DNA of 64,000 bases from Bacteroides oleiciplenus YIT 12058 (lineage in GTDB: Bacteria > Bacteroidota > Bacteroidia > Bacteroidales > Bacteroidaceae): assembly GCF_000315485.1 (NCBI RefSeq), contig NZ_JH992941.1, positions 1,560,091 to 1,624,090 on the forward strand, written 5' to 3'. Under the pieces are notes generated by a model. That model had not been told where the DNA came from and made no database searches. It saw only the letters and a program-made list of their open reading frames with translations. The first letter of the stretch is position 1. Each line of letters starts with the position of its first letter. Shown here in pieces: positions 9,017 through 18,375 of this stretch. The position numbers were made by a program, and so were the translations under genes.

Positions 9017-11176
9017 ATGAAAATCAAACTTTACTTATTTATTCTGTTTATAACCGCCCTGTCGGTTCATTTATCCGCCAATCCAATTAGCAGTCTACTC
9101 GAAAGAATAGATCGTGGCGCATCGAAGAAATTCATCATAGAACTGAAATCCGGTGCCGAGAAAGACTTTTTTGAACTGGACCAGAAAGGCAATAAAGTTG
9201 TTGTACGTGGCAATAACTATGTGAATATAGCAACTGGCATCAACTGGTATCTGAAATACTACGCCGGCATCCACCTCTCCTGGAACGGTATGCAGGCACA
9301 GCTTCCTCCGGCATTGCCGCCTGTTTCCCAAAAAGAGCGCCACGAAACCTCTCTTTCGCTACGCTACGATTTCAATTACTGTACCTACTCTTACACCATG
9401 GCTTTCTGGGACTGGGAGCGTTGGGAGCGCGAACTCGACTGGATGGCTCTGCATGGCATCAACATGCCTTTGGCAGCAGTGGGGCAGGAGTGCATCTGGC
9501 GGAATATGCTCCAGAAACTGGGCTATACTAAAGAAGAAATAAACCGTTTCATTGCCGGCCCCGCCTTTCTGGCCTGGTGGGCTATGAATAATCTGGAAGG
9601 ATGGGGCGGACCCAATCCCGACTCTTGGTATGCACAACAGGAAGTTTTGCAGAAGAAGATCCTGAAACGTATGCGTGAATATGGTATTAAACCCGTATTC
9701 CCCGGATATTCGGGCATGGTTCCCCATGATGCCGACGAGAAGTTAGGTCTGAACCTGACGAAGTCCGATTTGTGGAACGGTTTCACGCGCCCCGCTTTCC
9801 TGCAACCCACTGATACCCGTTTTGCCGAGATAGCCAACTTATACTATCGTGAACAGGAAAAACTCTTCGGCAAGGCCGATTACTACTCCATGGACCCTTT
9901 CCATGAAGCCGAAAACGCTGCTTCGGTAGATTTCGATGCGGCGGGTAAAGCTATCATGCAAGCCATGAAGAAAGTTAATCCGAAAGCCACTTGGGTGGTG
10001 CAGGGCTGGACGGAAAACCCGCGCCCCGAGATGATAGAGAACATGAAGAACGGAGATTTGCTGATACTGGATTTATTCAGTGAATGCCGCCCCATGTGGG
10101 GAATTCCTTCTATCTGGAAGCGTGATAAGGGTTACGAGCAGCACGACTGGCTATTCTGTATGCTGCTGAACTTTGGCGGCAATGTAGGTCTGCACGGCCG
10201 CATGGACCAGTTGCTCGATAACTTCTACCAGACTAAGGACAATCCCCTGGCTACCCACCTGAAAGGCATCGGCCTGACAATGGAAGGCTCGGAGAATAAC
10301 CCGGTAATGTTTGAACTGATGTGTGAACTCCCTTGGCGTCCCGAGAAATTCACCAAGGAGGAATGGTTGAAGGATTATCTCTTTGCCCGCTACGGTGTGA
10401 AAGACGAGAAGATAGAAAAGGCATGGACATTGCTAGCCAACTCCATCTATAATTGTCCTTTTGGTAACAATCAACAAGGGCCTCACGAGTCCATTTTCTG
10501 CGGGCGTCCTTCGATGAATAATTTCCAGGCATCGAGCTGGTCGAAGATGAAGAACTATTACGACCCTACTGTTACGGAAGAGGCTGCGCGGCTCATGCTC
10601 GAAGTAGCTGATAAATATCGTGGCAACAATAACTTTGAATACGATTTGGTGGACATCGTGCGCCAATCTCTTTCCGATAAAGGACGTATTGTCTATAACC
10701 AGACTATCGCTGACTTCAAGAGTTTTGATAAGCGTAGCTTTGCCCGCGACTCTCAGAAGTTTCTGGATATATTGCTGTTGCAGGACCGCCTTTTGGGTAC
10801 CCGTAGCGAGTTCCGGGTGGGCCGTTGGATTGAACAGGCACGCAATCTGGGCACCACTCCCGAAGAAAAAGACTTGTACGAGTGGAATGCCCGCGTACAG
10901 ATCACCACTTGGGGCAATCGCGTCTGTGCCGACGATGGTGGTCTGCGCGACTATGCGCATAAGGAGTGGAACGGCATTTTGCGCGACTTTTATTATAAAC
11001 GTTGGGCAGCCTACTGGCAGACTCTTCAGGATCAGCTGGACGGCAAACCCGAAGTCAAACTGGATTATTATGCGATGGAAGAACCCTGGACATTGGCGAA
11101 GACCCCGTATGACTCAACTCCCGAAGGAAACAGTGTTGATGTAGCGAAGGAGGTGTTTGAAAAGGCGATGAATTGA
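9017..11176 (+). CDS. GH89 alpha-N-acetylglucosaminidase (NAGLU family)
   Basis: Encodes 719 residues with a cleavable signal peptide (MKIKLYLFILFITALSVHLSA), so it is exported. The N-terminal small domain (about 30-105) and the barrel region with RYDFNYCTYSYTMAFWDWERWE, NMPLAAVGQE and WWAMNNLEGWGGP are hallmark GH89 sequence. The two catalytic glutamates are best assigned to Glu297 (DPFHEAEN) and Glu423 (LTMEGSENNP), by correspondence with human NAGLU. The enzyme removes terminal alpha-linked GlcNAc, as found in heparan sulfate and in alpha-1,4-GlcNAc-capped mucin glycans. It heads the glycan cluster and is followed 37 bp later by the acyltransferase, a pairing that echoes the lysosomal HGSNAT-NAGLU steps. 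Confidence 0.94.
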   Translation: MKIKLYLFILFITALSVHLSANPISSLLERIDRGASKKFIIELKSGAEKDFFELDQKGNKVVVRGNNYVNIATGINWYLKYYAGIHLSWNGMQAQLPPALPPVSQKERHETSLSLRYDFNYCTYSYTMAFWDWERWERELDWMALHGINMPLAAVGQECIWRNMLQKLGYTKEEINRFIAGPAFLAWWAMNNLEGWGGPNPDSWYAQQEVLQKKILKRMREYGIKPVFPGYSGMVPHDADEKLGLNLTKSDLWNGFTRPAFLQPTDTRFAEIANLYYREQEKLFGKADYYSMDPFHEAENAASVDFDAAGKAIMQAMKKVNPKATWVVQGWTENPRPEMIENMKNGDLLILDLFSECRPMWGIPSIWKRDKGYEQHDWLFCMLLNFGGNVGLHGRMDQLLDNFYQTKDNPLATHLKGIGLTMEGSENNPVMFELMCELPWRPEKFTKEEWLKDYLFARYGVKDEKIEKAWTLLANSIYNCPFGNNQQGPHESIFCGRPSMNNFQASSWSKMKNYYDPTVTEEAARLMLEVADKYRGNNNFEYDLVDIVRQSLSDKGRIVYNQTIADFKSFDKRSFARDSQKFLDILLLQDRLLGTRSEFRVGRWIEQARNLGTTPEEKDLYEWNARVQITTWGNRVCADDGGLRDYAHKEWNGILRDFYYKRWAAYWQTLQDQLDGKPEVKLDYYAMEEPWTLAKTPYDSTPEGNSVDVAKEVFEKAMN

Positions 11177-11213
11177 GATAGTCCCATTAAATAATAATTA
11201 ATTCCCGTTGAAT

Positions 11214-12320
11214 ATGGAAAACTCTCAACCCTCAACTTTCAATTCTCAGCCCAAAAAGCGTTTGCTTTCGCTTGACGTGCTGCGTGGGATTACTGTTGTC
11301 GGGATGATCCTCGTCAATAATTCCGGTGGAAAGCTGTCTTACGAATCCCTGCAACATTCCGCATGGAACGGACTAACGCTTTGTGACTTGGTGTTTCCGT
11401 TCTTCCTGTTCATTATGGGAATTTCCACATCTATTGCCTTGAGCAAGTTCCATTTTCAGGCTTCAGGCTCAGTAGTCCGTAAGATACTGAAACGTACTCT
11501 CATTATTCTGTGCATCGGCTGGGTCATTCACTGGTTCGACTTTATTTGCGACGGCGATTTCTCTCCTTTTGCCCATCTTCGGCTCACGGGAGTGTTACCA
11601 CGCATAGCTCTGTGCTATTGTGTCGCTTCCTTTGTAGCCTTGTATGTCAATCATAAATACATCGGCTGGCTCATTGGTATCTTGCTGGCAGGTTATACCT
11701 TTTTGCTTTGCATAGGTAACGGATACGCACCGGACAGCACGAACCTGTTGGCGATTATAGACCGGAATGTGTTAGGTGCCGACCACCTTTATCATAAAAG
11801 TCCGATAGATCCGGAAGGACTTACCAGTACCTTTTCTGCTATCGCCCACACATTGATAGGCTTCTGCTGCGGAAAGCTCATCCTGGCTAAAAAAAACTTA
11901 GAACAGAAAACGCTGAAACTGTTTGTAGTCGGCTTCATCCTGATGGCATGTGGTTTCTGCCTGATGGAGGCTTTGCCACTGAACAAACGTATTTGGTCGC
12001 CCACTTTCGTACTGGTCACCTGCGGCTTGGCTGCCATGCTACAAGCTCTGTTGATTTACTTCATCGACCTGAAAGAGAAGAAAAACTGGTGCCGCTTCTT
12101 CGAGATATTCGGGGTGAATCCGTTGTTCCTTTACGTACTCAGTGAGGTGGTGGCCATCGTTATCGGGACCACCGGAAGCAAACCTGTCATTTACGAAGGA
12201 ATACACTCACTGATAACCGACCCTTATCTGGCTTCTGCCGTCTATGCTATTCTTTTTACGTTGATAATGGGTGCATGCGGTTATCCGCTTTATAAAAAGA
12301 AAATCTATATAAAAATATAA
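11214..12320 (+). CDS. HGSNAT-like membrane acyltransferase (DUF5009/COG4299)
   Basis: Encodes 368 residues from ATG 11214; a TTG two codons upstream would also be in frame. After a short hydrophilic N-terminus comes the family signature RLLSLDVLRGITVVGMILVNN, then LQHSAWNGLTLCDLVFPFFLFIMG and about ten membrane segments. His48 in HSAWNG corresponds, as far as I remember, to the active-site His of human heparan-alpha-glucosaminide N-acetyltransferase, which moves acetyl groups across a membrane onto terminal glucosamine. The gene abuts GH92 with no gap (TAA then ATG). Codons 3-13 lie in a ctcaaccctcaactttcaat stretch resembling a local intergenic repeat, so the N-terminus may be repeat-derived. 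The substrate is inferred from its GH89 neighbour. Confidence 0.82.
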   Translation: MENSQPSTFNSQPKKRLLSLDVLRGITVVGMILVNNSGGKLSYESLQHSAWNGLTLCDLVFPFFLFIMGISTSIALSKFHFQASGSVVRKILKRTLIILCIGWVIHWFDFICDGDFSPFAHLRLTGVLPRIALCYCVASFVALYVNHKYIGWLIGILLAGYTFLLCIGNGYAPDSTNLLAIIDRNVLGADHLYHKSPIDPEGLTSTFSAIAHTLIGFCCGKLILAKKNLEQKTLKLFVVGFILMACGFCLMEALPLNKRIWSPTFVLVTCGLAAMLQALLIYFIDLKEKKNWCRFFEIFGVNPLFLYVLSEVVAIVIGTTGSKPVIYEGIHSLITDPYLASAVYAILFTLIMGACGYPLYKKKIYIKI

Positions 12321-14651
12321 ATGAAACGAACTGTTTGTACATATTGCTCTATGTTATTGGTAGCCGCATCGCTGTCCTGTGTTACATCTTGTTCTCCCCC
12401 GAACGACGGGCGAGGACAAAAGTCACTGTTAGATTATGTCGATACTCGTGTCGGCACTTCTCCCAGCATCACTCACACTGCCGGTACTTTCGGCAAGAGT
12501 ACCGAAGAATACGGGCAAACGCTCCCCGCAGTACTCGAACCCAACGGCATGAATTTCTGGACGCCCCAAACACGGGATACGGAACAGAAGTGCATAGCTC
12601 CTTACTACTATGTGGACTCTTTGCTGCAAGGCTTCCGCAACTCCCACTGGATTGTGGGTGGCTGTACACAGGACTATGGTTCGATGACACTTATGCCCCT
12701 TTCTACTACCCTACGCTTGCAACCGGAGGCCCGTGCCACTCGTTTTTCCCATCAGGAAGAGAAGACAACTCCGGCCTATTATTCTGTTTCCTTGTTGGAT
12801 GAAGGTATTCAGGCGGAAATGACTGCCCGTTCCCGTTCTGCCATCTTCCGTTTTACTTATGATAAGGCCGGAAAAGGGTATCTGGTAGTCAATCCCAATA
12901 GTGACGAAGGAGAGGGATACATTGCCGTGGACACAGTCAACAACCAGATTTACGGATACAATCCCGTTCACCGCATTTATCAGGGCTGGGGAAAACCTGC
13001 CGGATATAGCGGGCATTTTGTGGTCGGCTTTCGGAAGAAGATTACGGACTTTGGAACATTTAAAGGGGATTCCCTGCTCCCCCATACCGCCCGGATGGAG
13101 AAAGGCGCACAGATAGGAGCCTATATCGAATTTGATGTGGAAGCGGGCGAAGAAGTGCTGGTAAAAGCAGCTTCTTCCTTCACCGGTCCGACAGAGGCGA
13201 TGCTGAACCTGATTGCCGAAATTCCCCATTGGGACTTTGAACAGACGCATAAGGAGCTGAACGACATCTGGGAGCGGCAGCTCTCCTCCATCGAAGTGGA
13301 GACGGATAACCTTGCTGACAAAGAGAAGTTCTACAGTGCTTTCTATCGCGCCTCCTTCCTGCCACACACGTTCAATGATGTGGATGGAACTTATCCGGCC
13401 TTTGCCACTGGCACCCCGATACAGCAATTGCCTGCGGGAGAAACTTATTATGAAGATTATAGCATGTGGGATACCTATCGTGCCCTGCATCCGCTCGTTA
13501 ATCTGCTTTTCCCCACCAAAGGGGGAGACATGATGCAATCTCTGGTACATAAATATGAACAGGGCGGCTGGTTGCCTATCTTCCCTTGTTGGAACAGCTA
13601 TACTGCTGCCATGATAGGCGACCATTGCATAGCTGCCATCGGTGATGCTTACATCAAAGGTATCCGCAACTTCGATATTGCAAAGGCTTATGAGGGTATG
13701 AGGAAGAATGCTTTTGAAACTCCCTCCAATCCTGCCGAATATAAAGACGGAATGGGGCGGCGTGCGTTGACTTCCTATCTGGAATATGGTTATATCCCTC
13801 TTGAAGACGGTGTACCCGATGCATTCCATACGAAGGAACAGGTTTCGCGCACCTTGGAATATGCTTATGATGACTTCGTCCTGGCACAAGTGGCAAAGGC
13901 TCTTGATAAACCGGAAGACTACCAGGCTTTGATGCAGCGTGCCGCCAATTATCGCAATGTCATCGACCCACGCACCGGATATGCGCAGGGCCGTCATGCT
14001 GACGGTACGTTCCTGAATGACGACAATGCGTTCAACTTCGCCCGCTTCATCACCGAGGGAGCTCCCTGTCACTACACCTGGTATGCGCCGCAAGACCCTT
14101 ACGGACTTATGGAGTGTATGGGAGGCAAAGATAATTATGTTTCCAAACTGGACTCCATGTTCAGTGAAGGGCGCTACTGGCACGGGAATGAACCTTGTCA
14201 TCAGGTTGCTTTCATGTTCAATTATGCGGGTCAGCCCTGGAAAACCCAGCGTGCCGTTCGCCACGTCATGGAAACGGAATACTTGAATGCTCCGGGCGGG
14301 CTTTCGGGTAATGATGATGCAGGGCAGATGTCAGCCTGGTATATGTTTGCTGCTATGGGATTCTATCCCGTCTGTCCCGGTACGCCCTATTATATGCTTG
14401 CCAGTCCTTCTTTCCCCAGTTTCACGCTGAATCTTGAGAATGGGAATGTATTTACCGTAAAAGCCGGGAATGCATCGGAAAAGAATATTTATATCCAGTC
14501 GGCAAAGCTGAATGGGAAACCTTATACACGTAATTATATTACCCATCAGGATATCCTGGATGGTGGAGTGATGGAGTTTGTGATGGGGCCTGAGCCCAAC
14601 AAGGAGTGGGGCGCACGCCCGGAAGACTGTCCGCCGGATGTGATGAAGTAA
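12321..14651 (+). CDS. GH92 alpha-mannosidase lipoprotein
   Basis: Encodes 776 residues starting on the base after the previous stop. A lipoprotein signal ends at VTSC (Cys24), so the enzyme is probably surface- or periplasm-anchored. The N-terminal GH92 domain opens with YVDTRVGT. The C-terminal (alpha/alpha)6 domain carries GNEPCHQ with Glu624 as likely catalytic acid and GNDDAGQMSAWY with Asp665/Asp666 near the base position. GH92 enzymes are calcium-dependent inverting exo-alpha-mannosidases, mostly alpha-1,2, -1,3 or -1,4, acting on N-glycans or yeast mannan. Linkage specificity cannot be read here. Position in the cluster suggests trimming of mixed host-type glycans. Confidence 0.94.
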   Translation: MKRTVCTYCSMLLVAASLSCVTSCSPPNDGRGQKSLLDYVDTRVGTSPSITHTAGTFGKSTEEYGQTLPAVLEPNGMNFWTPQTRDTEQKCIAPYYYVDSLLQGFRNSHWIVGGCTQDYGSMTLMPLSTTLRLQPEARATRFSHQEEKTTPAYYSVSLLDEGIQAEMTARSRSAIFRFTYDKAGKGYLVVNPNSDEGEGYIAVDTVNNQIYGYNPVHRIYQGWGKPAGYSGHFVVGFRKKITDFGTFKGDSLLPHTARMEKGAQIGAYIEFDVEAGEEVLVKAASSFTGPTEAMLNLIAEIPHWDFEQTHKELNDIWERQLSSIEVETDNLADKEKFYSAFYRASFLPHTFNDVDGTYPAFATGTPIQQLPAGETYYEDYSMWDTYRALHPLVNLLFPTKGGDMMQSLVHKYEQGGWLPIFPCWNSYTAAMIGDHCIAAIGDAYIKGIRNFDIAKAYEGMRKNAFETPSNPAEYKDGMGRRALTSYLEYGYIPLEDGVPDAFHTKEQVSRTLEYAYDDFVLAQVAKALDKPEDYQALMQRAANYRNVIDPRTGYAQGRHADGTFLNDDNAFNFARFITEGAPCHYTWYAPQDPYGLMECMGGKDNYVSKLDSMFSEGRYWHGNEPCHQVAFMFNYAGQPWKTQRAVRHVMETEYLNAPGGLSGNDDAGQMSAWYMFAAMGFYPVCPGTPYYMLASPSFPSFTLNLENGNVFTVKAGNASEKNIYIQSAKLNGKPYTRNYITHQDILDGGVMEFVMGPEPNKEWGARPEDCPPDVMK

Positions 14652-14685
14652 ATGATACTGTTTTAAATCTATAATAGATATACTT

Positions 14686-16095
14686 ATGAGAGCAAAAGTA
14701 TTTTTGTTTGCCCTATGCAGCATCTTACTGTTAGGAGCTTGCAGCGCCCCGAAGACCGGGGGAAACATTTATAACATTATGGACTACGGAGCCAAGGGCG
14801 ACGGCAAGACCGATGACGCTGCGGCCATACAAACTGCCATTGAGGTATGCTCCAAGTCGGGCGGCGGAACGGTGCTGGTTCCGGCAGGATACACTTTCAT
14901 GTGCAGCCCTTTTGCGCTGGCCTCTTTTGTAAATCTCCATCTGGAACCTAATTCCTGCCTGATTGCCAACCCCGATGAGGCGGCGTATACACTGAGCGCT
15001 TTCCGCGACAATCGCGGCGAGGGCATGATGTGGATTTACGGAAAAGACCTGAAACAAGTCTCCATCACCGGAACAGGCGTGATTGACGGGAACGGTGTTG
15101 CCTTTATGGGTAAGGAACTGGAAGACTCCTATGAACTAAAACCGGTGACCGACTTCGACCCCCGTCCGCATGTGCTGACGCTTATCAATATAGAGAAGAC
15201 AGTGATTCGTGATGTAACCATCCGCAACAGTGCCTACTGGACTGTGCACCTTATCGGTTGCAACGACGCTTCCATCGACGGCATCTCCATCCTGAACGAT
15301 TTGAAGATACGCAACGGCGACGGTATCGACGTGGACCATTCAAAGAACGTCCGCATAGCCAATTGCCACATCGAGTCGGGCGATGATTGCATCTGCCTGA
15401 AAAACCGCCGGGAGTTTGAGGAATACGGCTCGTGCGAGGACGTTGTGGTGACGAACTGTACCATGGTTTCCCGCTCTTGCGCTATCAAGATTGGGTCGGA
15501 GAATATGGATAAGATTAATAATGTATTATTCAATAACTGTATCATCAAGAACAGCAACCGGGGCATCGGTATCCAGAACCGTGATGAAGGGACGGTGACC
15601 AATGTGATTTTCTCCAATATGATAGTGGACTGCATGTTCTTCTCCGATGTATGGTGGGGAAAAGCGGAACCTATTTACGTGACTTCCTATCCGCGTGCCG
15701 TGGGCAATCATAAGGATGCCGGCTGGCGTTTCCCGAAGGGAGCCACTGAGGGACGTTGCGGAGAGGTGAGCCGTATCTATTTCACAAACATCAAGTGTAC
15801 CAGCGAGAACGGCATCTTTGTAGGCGGCGATACGCCCGATAAAGTGAACCATATCTATTTTGAGGATGTGAACCTGTTGTTACAGAAGCGTACGGCGTAT
15901 GAGGGCGGCATTTATGATAAGCGTCCCTGTGTAGGCGAAGGATTCGTGCATGATAAGACGTACGGGATTTATATTGATACGGCCTCTGACATTCTGATAG
16001 ATGATTGTGCAGTTACCTGGGGCGATATCCGGCCGGACCTTGCGGCAGAAGGTATCGGGCAGAAGAATGTGACTAATCTGAAGATTAGTGATTAG
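14686..16095 (+). CDS. GH28-family glycoside hydrolase lipoprotein
   Basis: Encodes 469 residues. The lipobox is LGAC (Cys19), and the mature protein opens with MDYGAKGDGKTDDAAAIQ, the usual start of a right-handed parallel beta-helix. GH28 catalytic aspartates are recognisable in DGIDVDHSKN (Asp215, Asp217) and SGDDCICLKN (Asp233, Asp234). The later GHG and RIK motifs of classic polygalacturonases appear altered (AIKIGSE and RGIGIQNR), so substrate preference may not be plain pectin. Typical GH28 enzymes hydrolyse galacturonan or related alpha-linkages by inversion. Its place among GlcNAc- and mannose-releasing enzymes is odd for a pectinase. Confidence 0.88.
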   Translation: MRAKVFLFALCSILLLGACSAPKTGGNIYNIMDYGAKGDGKTDDAAAIQTAIEVCSKSGGGTVLVPAGYTFMCSPFALASFVNLHLEPNSCLIANPDEAAYTLSAFRDNRGEGMMWIYGKDLKQVSITGTGVIDGNGVAFMGKELEDSYELKPVTDFDPRPHVLTLINIEKTVIRDVTIRNSAYWTVHLIGCNDASIDGISILNDLKIRNGDGIDVDHSKNVRIANCHIESGDDCICLKNRREFEEYGSCEDVVVTNCTMVSRSCAIKIGSENMDKINNVLFNNCIIKNSNRGIGIQNRDEGTVTNVIFSNMIVDCMFFSDVWWGKAEPIYVTSYPRAVGNHKDAGWRFPKGATEGRCGEVSRIYFTNIKCTSENGIFVGGDTPDKVNHIYFEDVNLLLQKRTAYEGGIYDKRPCVGEGFVHDKTYGIYIDTASDILIDDCAVTWGDIRPDLAAEGIGQKNVTNLKISD

Positions 16096-16147
16096 CGTTT
16101 AGTGATAAGTGATTCCCTCTTCCTAACAAATAATCAAAGCTGTAATT

Positions 16148-17383
16148 ATGAAACAATATATTATAACTATCCTGTGTTTATTATGCGGTCTCTTCGCCCG
16201 TTCCCAGTTCGCATTAACCCCCGAACAAGCAGGAAGCATCTACTATGCTTACCCCGCTCCGTCCGGAGTTTCCACTCCCGTTCCGGCAGGATATGAGGCT
16301 TTCTACATCAGTCACTACGGTCGCCACGGCTCCCGTTGGATGACGGCGGATGAACGCTATACGGAAGTCGTCTCTGTTTTCGACTCTCTCTATCAATGCT
16401 CCGAACTCACTCCCCTCGGAATAGATGTCCGTGAACGTCTGCACAAAGTCTGGGAAGACGCTCGAGGGTGTAGTGGTAGCATCACCCCGCTTGGCGAACG
16501 CCAGCACCGTGAGATAGCCGAACGGATGTATCACAGCTTCCCACAGGTATTCCGTGGAGATGCGCACATCGACGCCCGTTCGTCCACTTCCCTTCGCTGT
16601 GCTATGAGCATGAGCTACTTCACCGAACGTCTGAAAGAATTGAACCCCGCCCTGCACATAGACCGCAGAGCCTATCACCGCTACATGGATTATATCGCTT
16701 ACACTTCCCCCGAAGGTGAGAAGTTCGCTTCCGAAAAGGCCCCATGGCGGCGTGGCTTCAGGGAGTTTGAGAAGAAGAATGTCCGTCCGGAACGCCTGAT
16801 GGCTTCCCTGTTTGTAAACCCTGCTGTGATAACTAATCAGGACGCCATGATGCGAAGCCTTTACTGGATTGCGGCTGATATGCAGAATGTAGAATTGAAT
16901 TTGTCACTCTATGATATCTTTGAGTATGAGGAACTGATAGGCGTCTGGAAAACGGTGAATGCCCGTATGTACGTCTGCAATGCTGCCGCTCCGTTGAATG
17001 GTGGTTTGATGCCTCGTTGTGCCGTCCCTTTGTTGCGCAATATTCTGGAGAGTGCGGATGCCGCCATCAAGAAGGGAACTCCTGCGGCAGATCTTCGTTT
17101 CGGGCATGATACCCATCTCATCCGTCTGCTTGCTTTGATGCAGATAGAAGGATGCAGCAATCAGGAGACGGATATGGAGAAGTTCCACCTGGCATGGCAG
17201 GATTATCGTGTTTCTCCGATGGGGGCCAACCTGCAACTGGTTTTCTATCGCAACGGGAAAAACGATGTATTAGTGAAGTTCCTGTTGAATGAGAATGAGG
17301 TGACTTTGCCGATAAAGGGTGGAAAGGTTCTCTATTACTCATGGGAAGAGGCTAAAGCGTTCTTGGGGAAGCAGGTGGAATAG
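16148..17383 (+). CDS. histidine acid phosphatase (phytase-like, branch 2)
   Basis: Encodes 411 residues with a signal peptide (MKQYIITILCLLCGLFARSQ). The nucleophile motif is in SHYGRHGSRW (Arg59, His60, Arg63) and the proton-donor motif is HD at His320-Asp321 (FGHDTHL). The family dephosphorylates inositol phosphates, sugar phosphates or similar monoesters in the periplasm. The HD rather than HAE donor separates it from MINPP-type enzymes of other Bacteroides. It is the last gene of the cluster, followed by a clear terminator, so it probably shares the cluster's regulation and may remove phosphate from phosphorylated glycans. That substrate is an inference. Confidence 0.87.
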   Translation: MKQYIITILCLLCGLFARSQFALTPEQAGSIYYAYPAPSGVSTPVPAGYEAFYISHYGRHGSRWMTADERYTEVVSVFDSLYQCSELTPLGIDVRERLHKVWEDARGCSGSITPLGERQHREIAERMYHSFPQVFRGDAHIDARSSTSLRCAMSMSYFTERLKELNPALHIDRRAYHRYMDYIAYTSPEGEKFASEKAPWRRGFREFEKKNVRPERLMASLFVNPAVITNQDAMMRSLYWIAADMQNVELNLSLYDIFEYEELIGVWKTVNARMYVCNAAAPLNGGLMPRCAVPLLRNILESADAAIKKGTPAADLRFGHDTHLIRLLALMQIEGCSNQETDMEKFHLAWQDYRVSPMGANLQLVFYRNGKNDVLVKFLLNENEVTLPIKGGKVLYYSWEEAKAFLGKQVE

Positions 17384-17440
17384 TTATTCCTGCTTCATCG
17401 CCTTCCTGCTTTAAATAATGCTGTATAATCAAATAAAATT

Positions 17441-17474
17441 AGCCTGTGGTCTGAAAAAGATTACAGGCTTTTTT
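17441..17474 (+). terminator. intrinsic terminator after the glycan cluster
   Basis: A perfect 7-bp stem, agcctgt/acaggct, is followed by a run of six T. It closes the 9,017-17,383 cluster. Confidence 0.8.
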
Positions 17475-17517
17475 GTTACTTTGCAGTAATCAATGAATAA
17501 TATACTATGAAAGTAGA

Positions 17518-18366
17518 ATGAGTATGACAAAGAAAGAATCACTAAAACTATTTGAGGATAGAAAAGTACGTACCGTTTGGGACGATGAGCAAGAGAAATG
17601 GTATTTTGCCATCGTGGACGTAGTAGCGGTTTTGACCGATAGCAGTAACCCTCAAACTTATTGGCGTGTACTGAAAAAGAGGTTATTATCGGAAGGAAAC
17701 GAAACCGTTACAAATTGTAACGGTTTGAAAATGCAAGCTGCTGACGGTAAAATGAGAATGACGGATGTAGCAGATACAGAACAGCTTTTCCGACTGATAC
17801 AGTCCATCCCTTCACCCAAGGCAGAACCTTTCAAGCAATGGATGGCGCGAGTTGCCAGTGACAGGGTAGACCAGTTGCAAGATCCGGAGCTTTCAATAGA
17901 CCAAGCCATCATGGATTACAAACGGTTGGGATATTCTGATAATTGGATAAACCAGCGAATCAAAAGTATTGAAGTACGCAAAGAGCTTACTGATGAATGG
18001 CAACGTAGCGGGGTAAGTGGCCCTCAATACGCTTCACTGACGGATATAATCACCAAGGAGTGGAGTGGGCGCACCACCAAGGAGTACAAGAATATGAAGG
18101 GCCTGAAAAAGGAGAATCTCCGTGATAACATGACAAACGTAGAGCTTGCCCTGAATACACTTGCCGAAGCCTCTACAACGGAAATATCAAAAGACAGGAA
18201 CCCAAAAGGTTTTAATCAAAACGCGGCTGTAGCCCAAAGTGGTGGCAGTGTTGCCAAAGCAGCACGGCAACAACTTGAATCGCAACTTGGACGCTCTGTT
18301 ATTTCATCGACAAAGGCTAAAGATTATTTGCTTCCTGATAGTGAGAAACCGAAAGATGAAGAATAA
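17518..18366 (+). CDS. Bro-N domain protein (phage-antirepressor/DinD-like)
   Basis: Encodes 282 residues. The N-terminal ~100 residues (VRTVWDDEQEKWYFAIVDVVAVLTDSSN, YWRVLKKRL) are a Bro-N DNA-binding domain. The middle has QWMARVASDRVDQLQDPE and LGYSDNWINQRIKSIEVRKELTDEW. The C-terminus (AARQQLESQLGRSVISSTKAKDYL) resembles the tail of DinD-like proteins. The ATG overlaps the stop of a four-codon upstream ORF (MKVE, 17507-17521) in an ATGA arrangement, which could couple translation. Proteins of this kind occur singly on Bacteroides chromosomes; their function is unknown, though phage antirepressor and DNA-damage roles are known for relatives. It is convergent with the HU-like gene, 9 bp away. 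Confidence 0.75.
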   Translation: MSMTKKESLKLFEDRKVRTVWDDEQEKWYFAIVDVVAVLTDSSNPQTYWRVLKKRLLSEGNETVTNCNGLKMQAADGKMRMTDVADTEQLFRLIQSIPSPKAEPFKQWMARVASDRVDQLQDPELSIDQAIMDYKRLGYSDNWINQRIKSIEVRKELTDEWQRSGVSGPQYASLTDIITKEWSGRTTKEYKNMKGLKKENLRDNMTNVELALNTLAEASTTEISKDRNPKGFNQNAAVAQSGGSVAKAARQQLESQLGRSVISSTKAKDYLLPDSEKPKDEE

Positions 18367-18375
18367 GAACAAGGA

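Noticed and set aside
12711..14264. 517-codon open frame antisense to the GH92 gene
   Set aside because: It lies wholly inside a well-supported gene, has no family motif or start signals, and similar antisense frames occur opposite other genes here.
16148..17383. MINPP-type phytase
   Set aside because: The proton-donor motif is HD (FGHDTH), not HAE, so only the broader histidine acid phosphatase call is supported.
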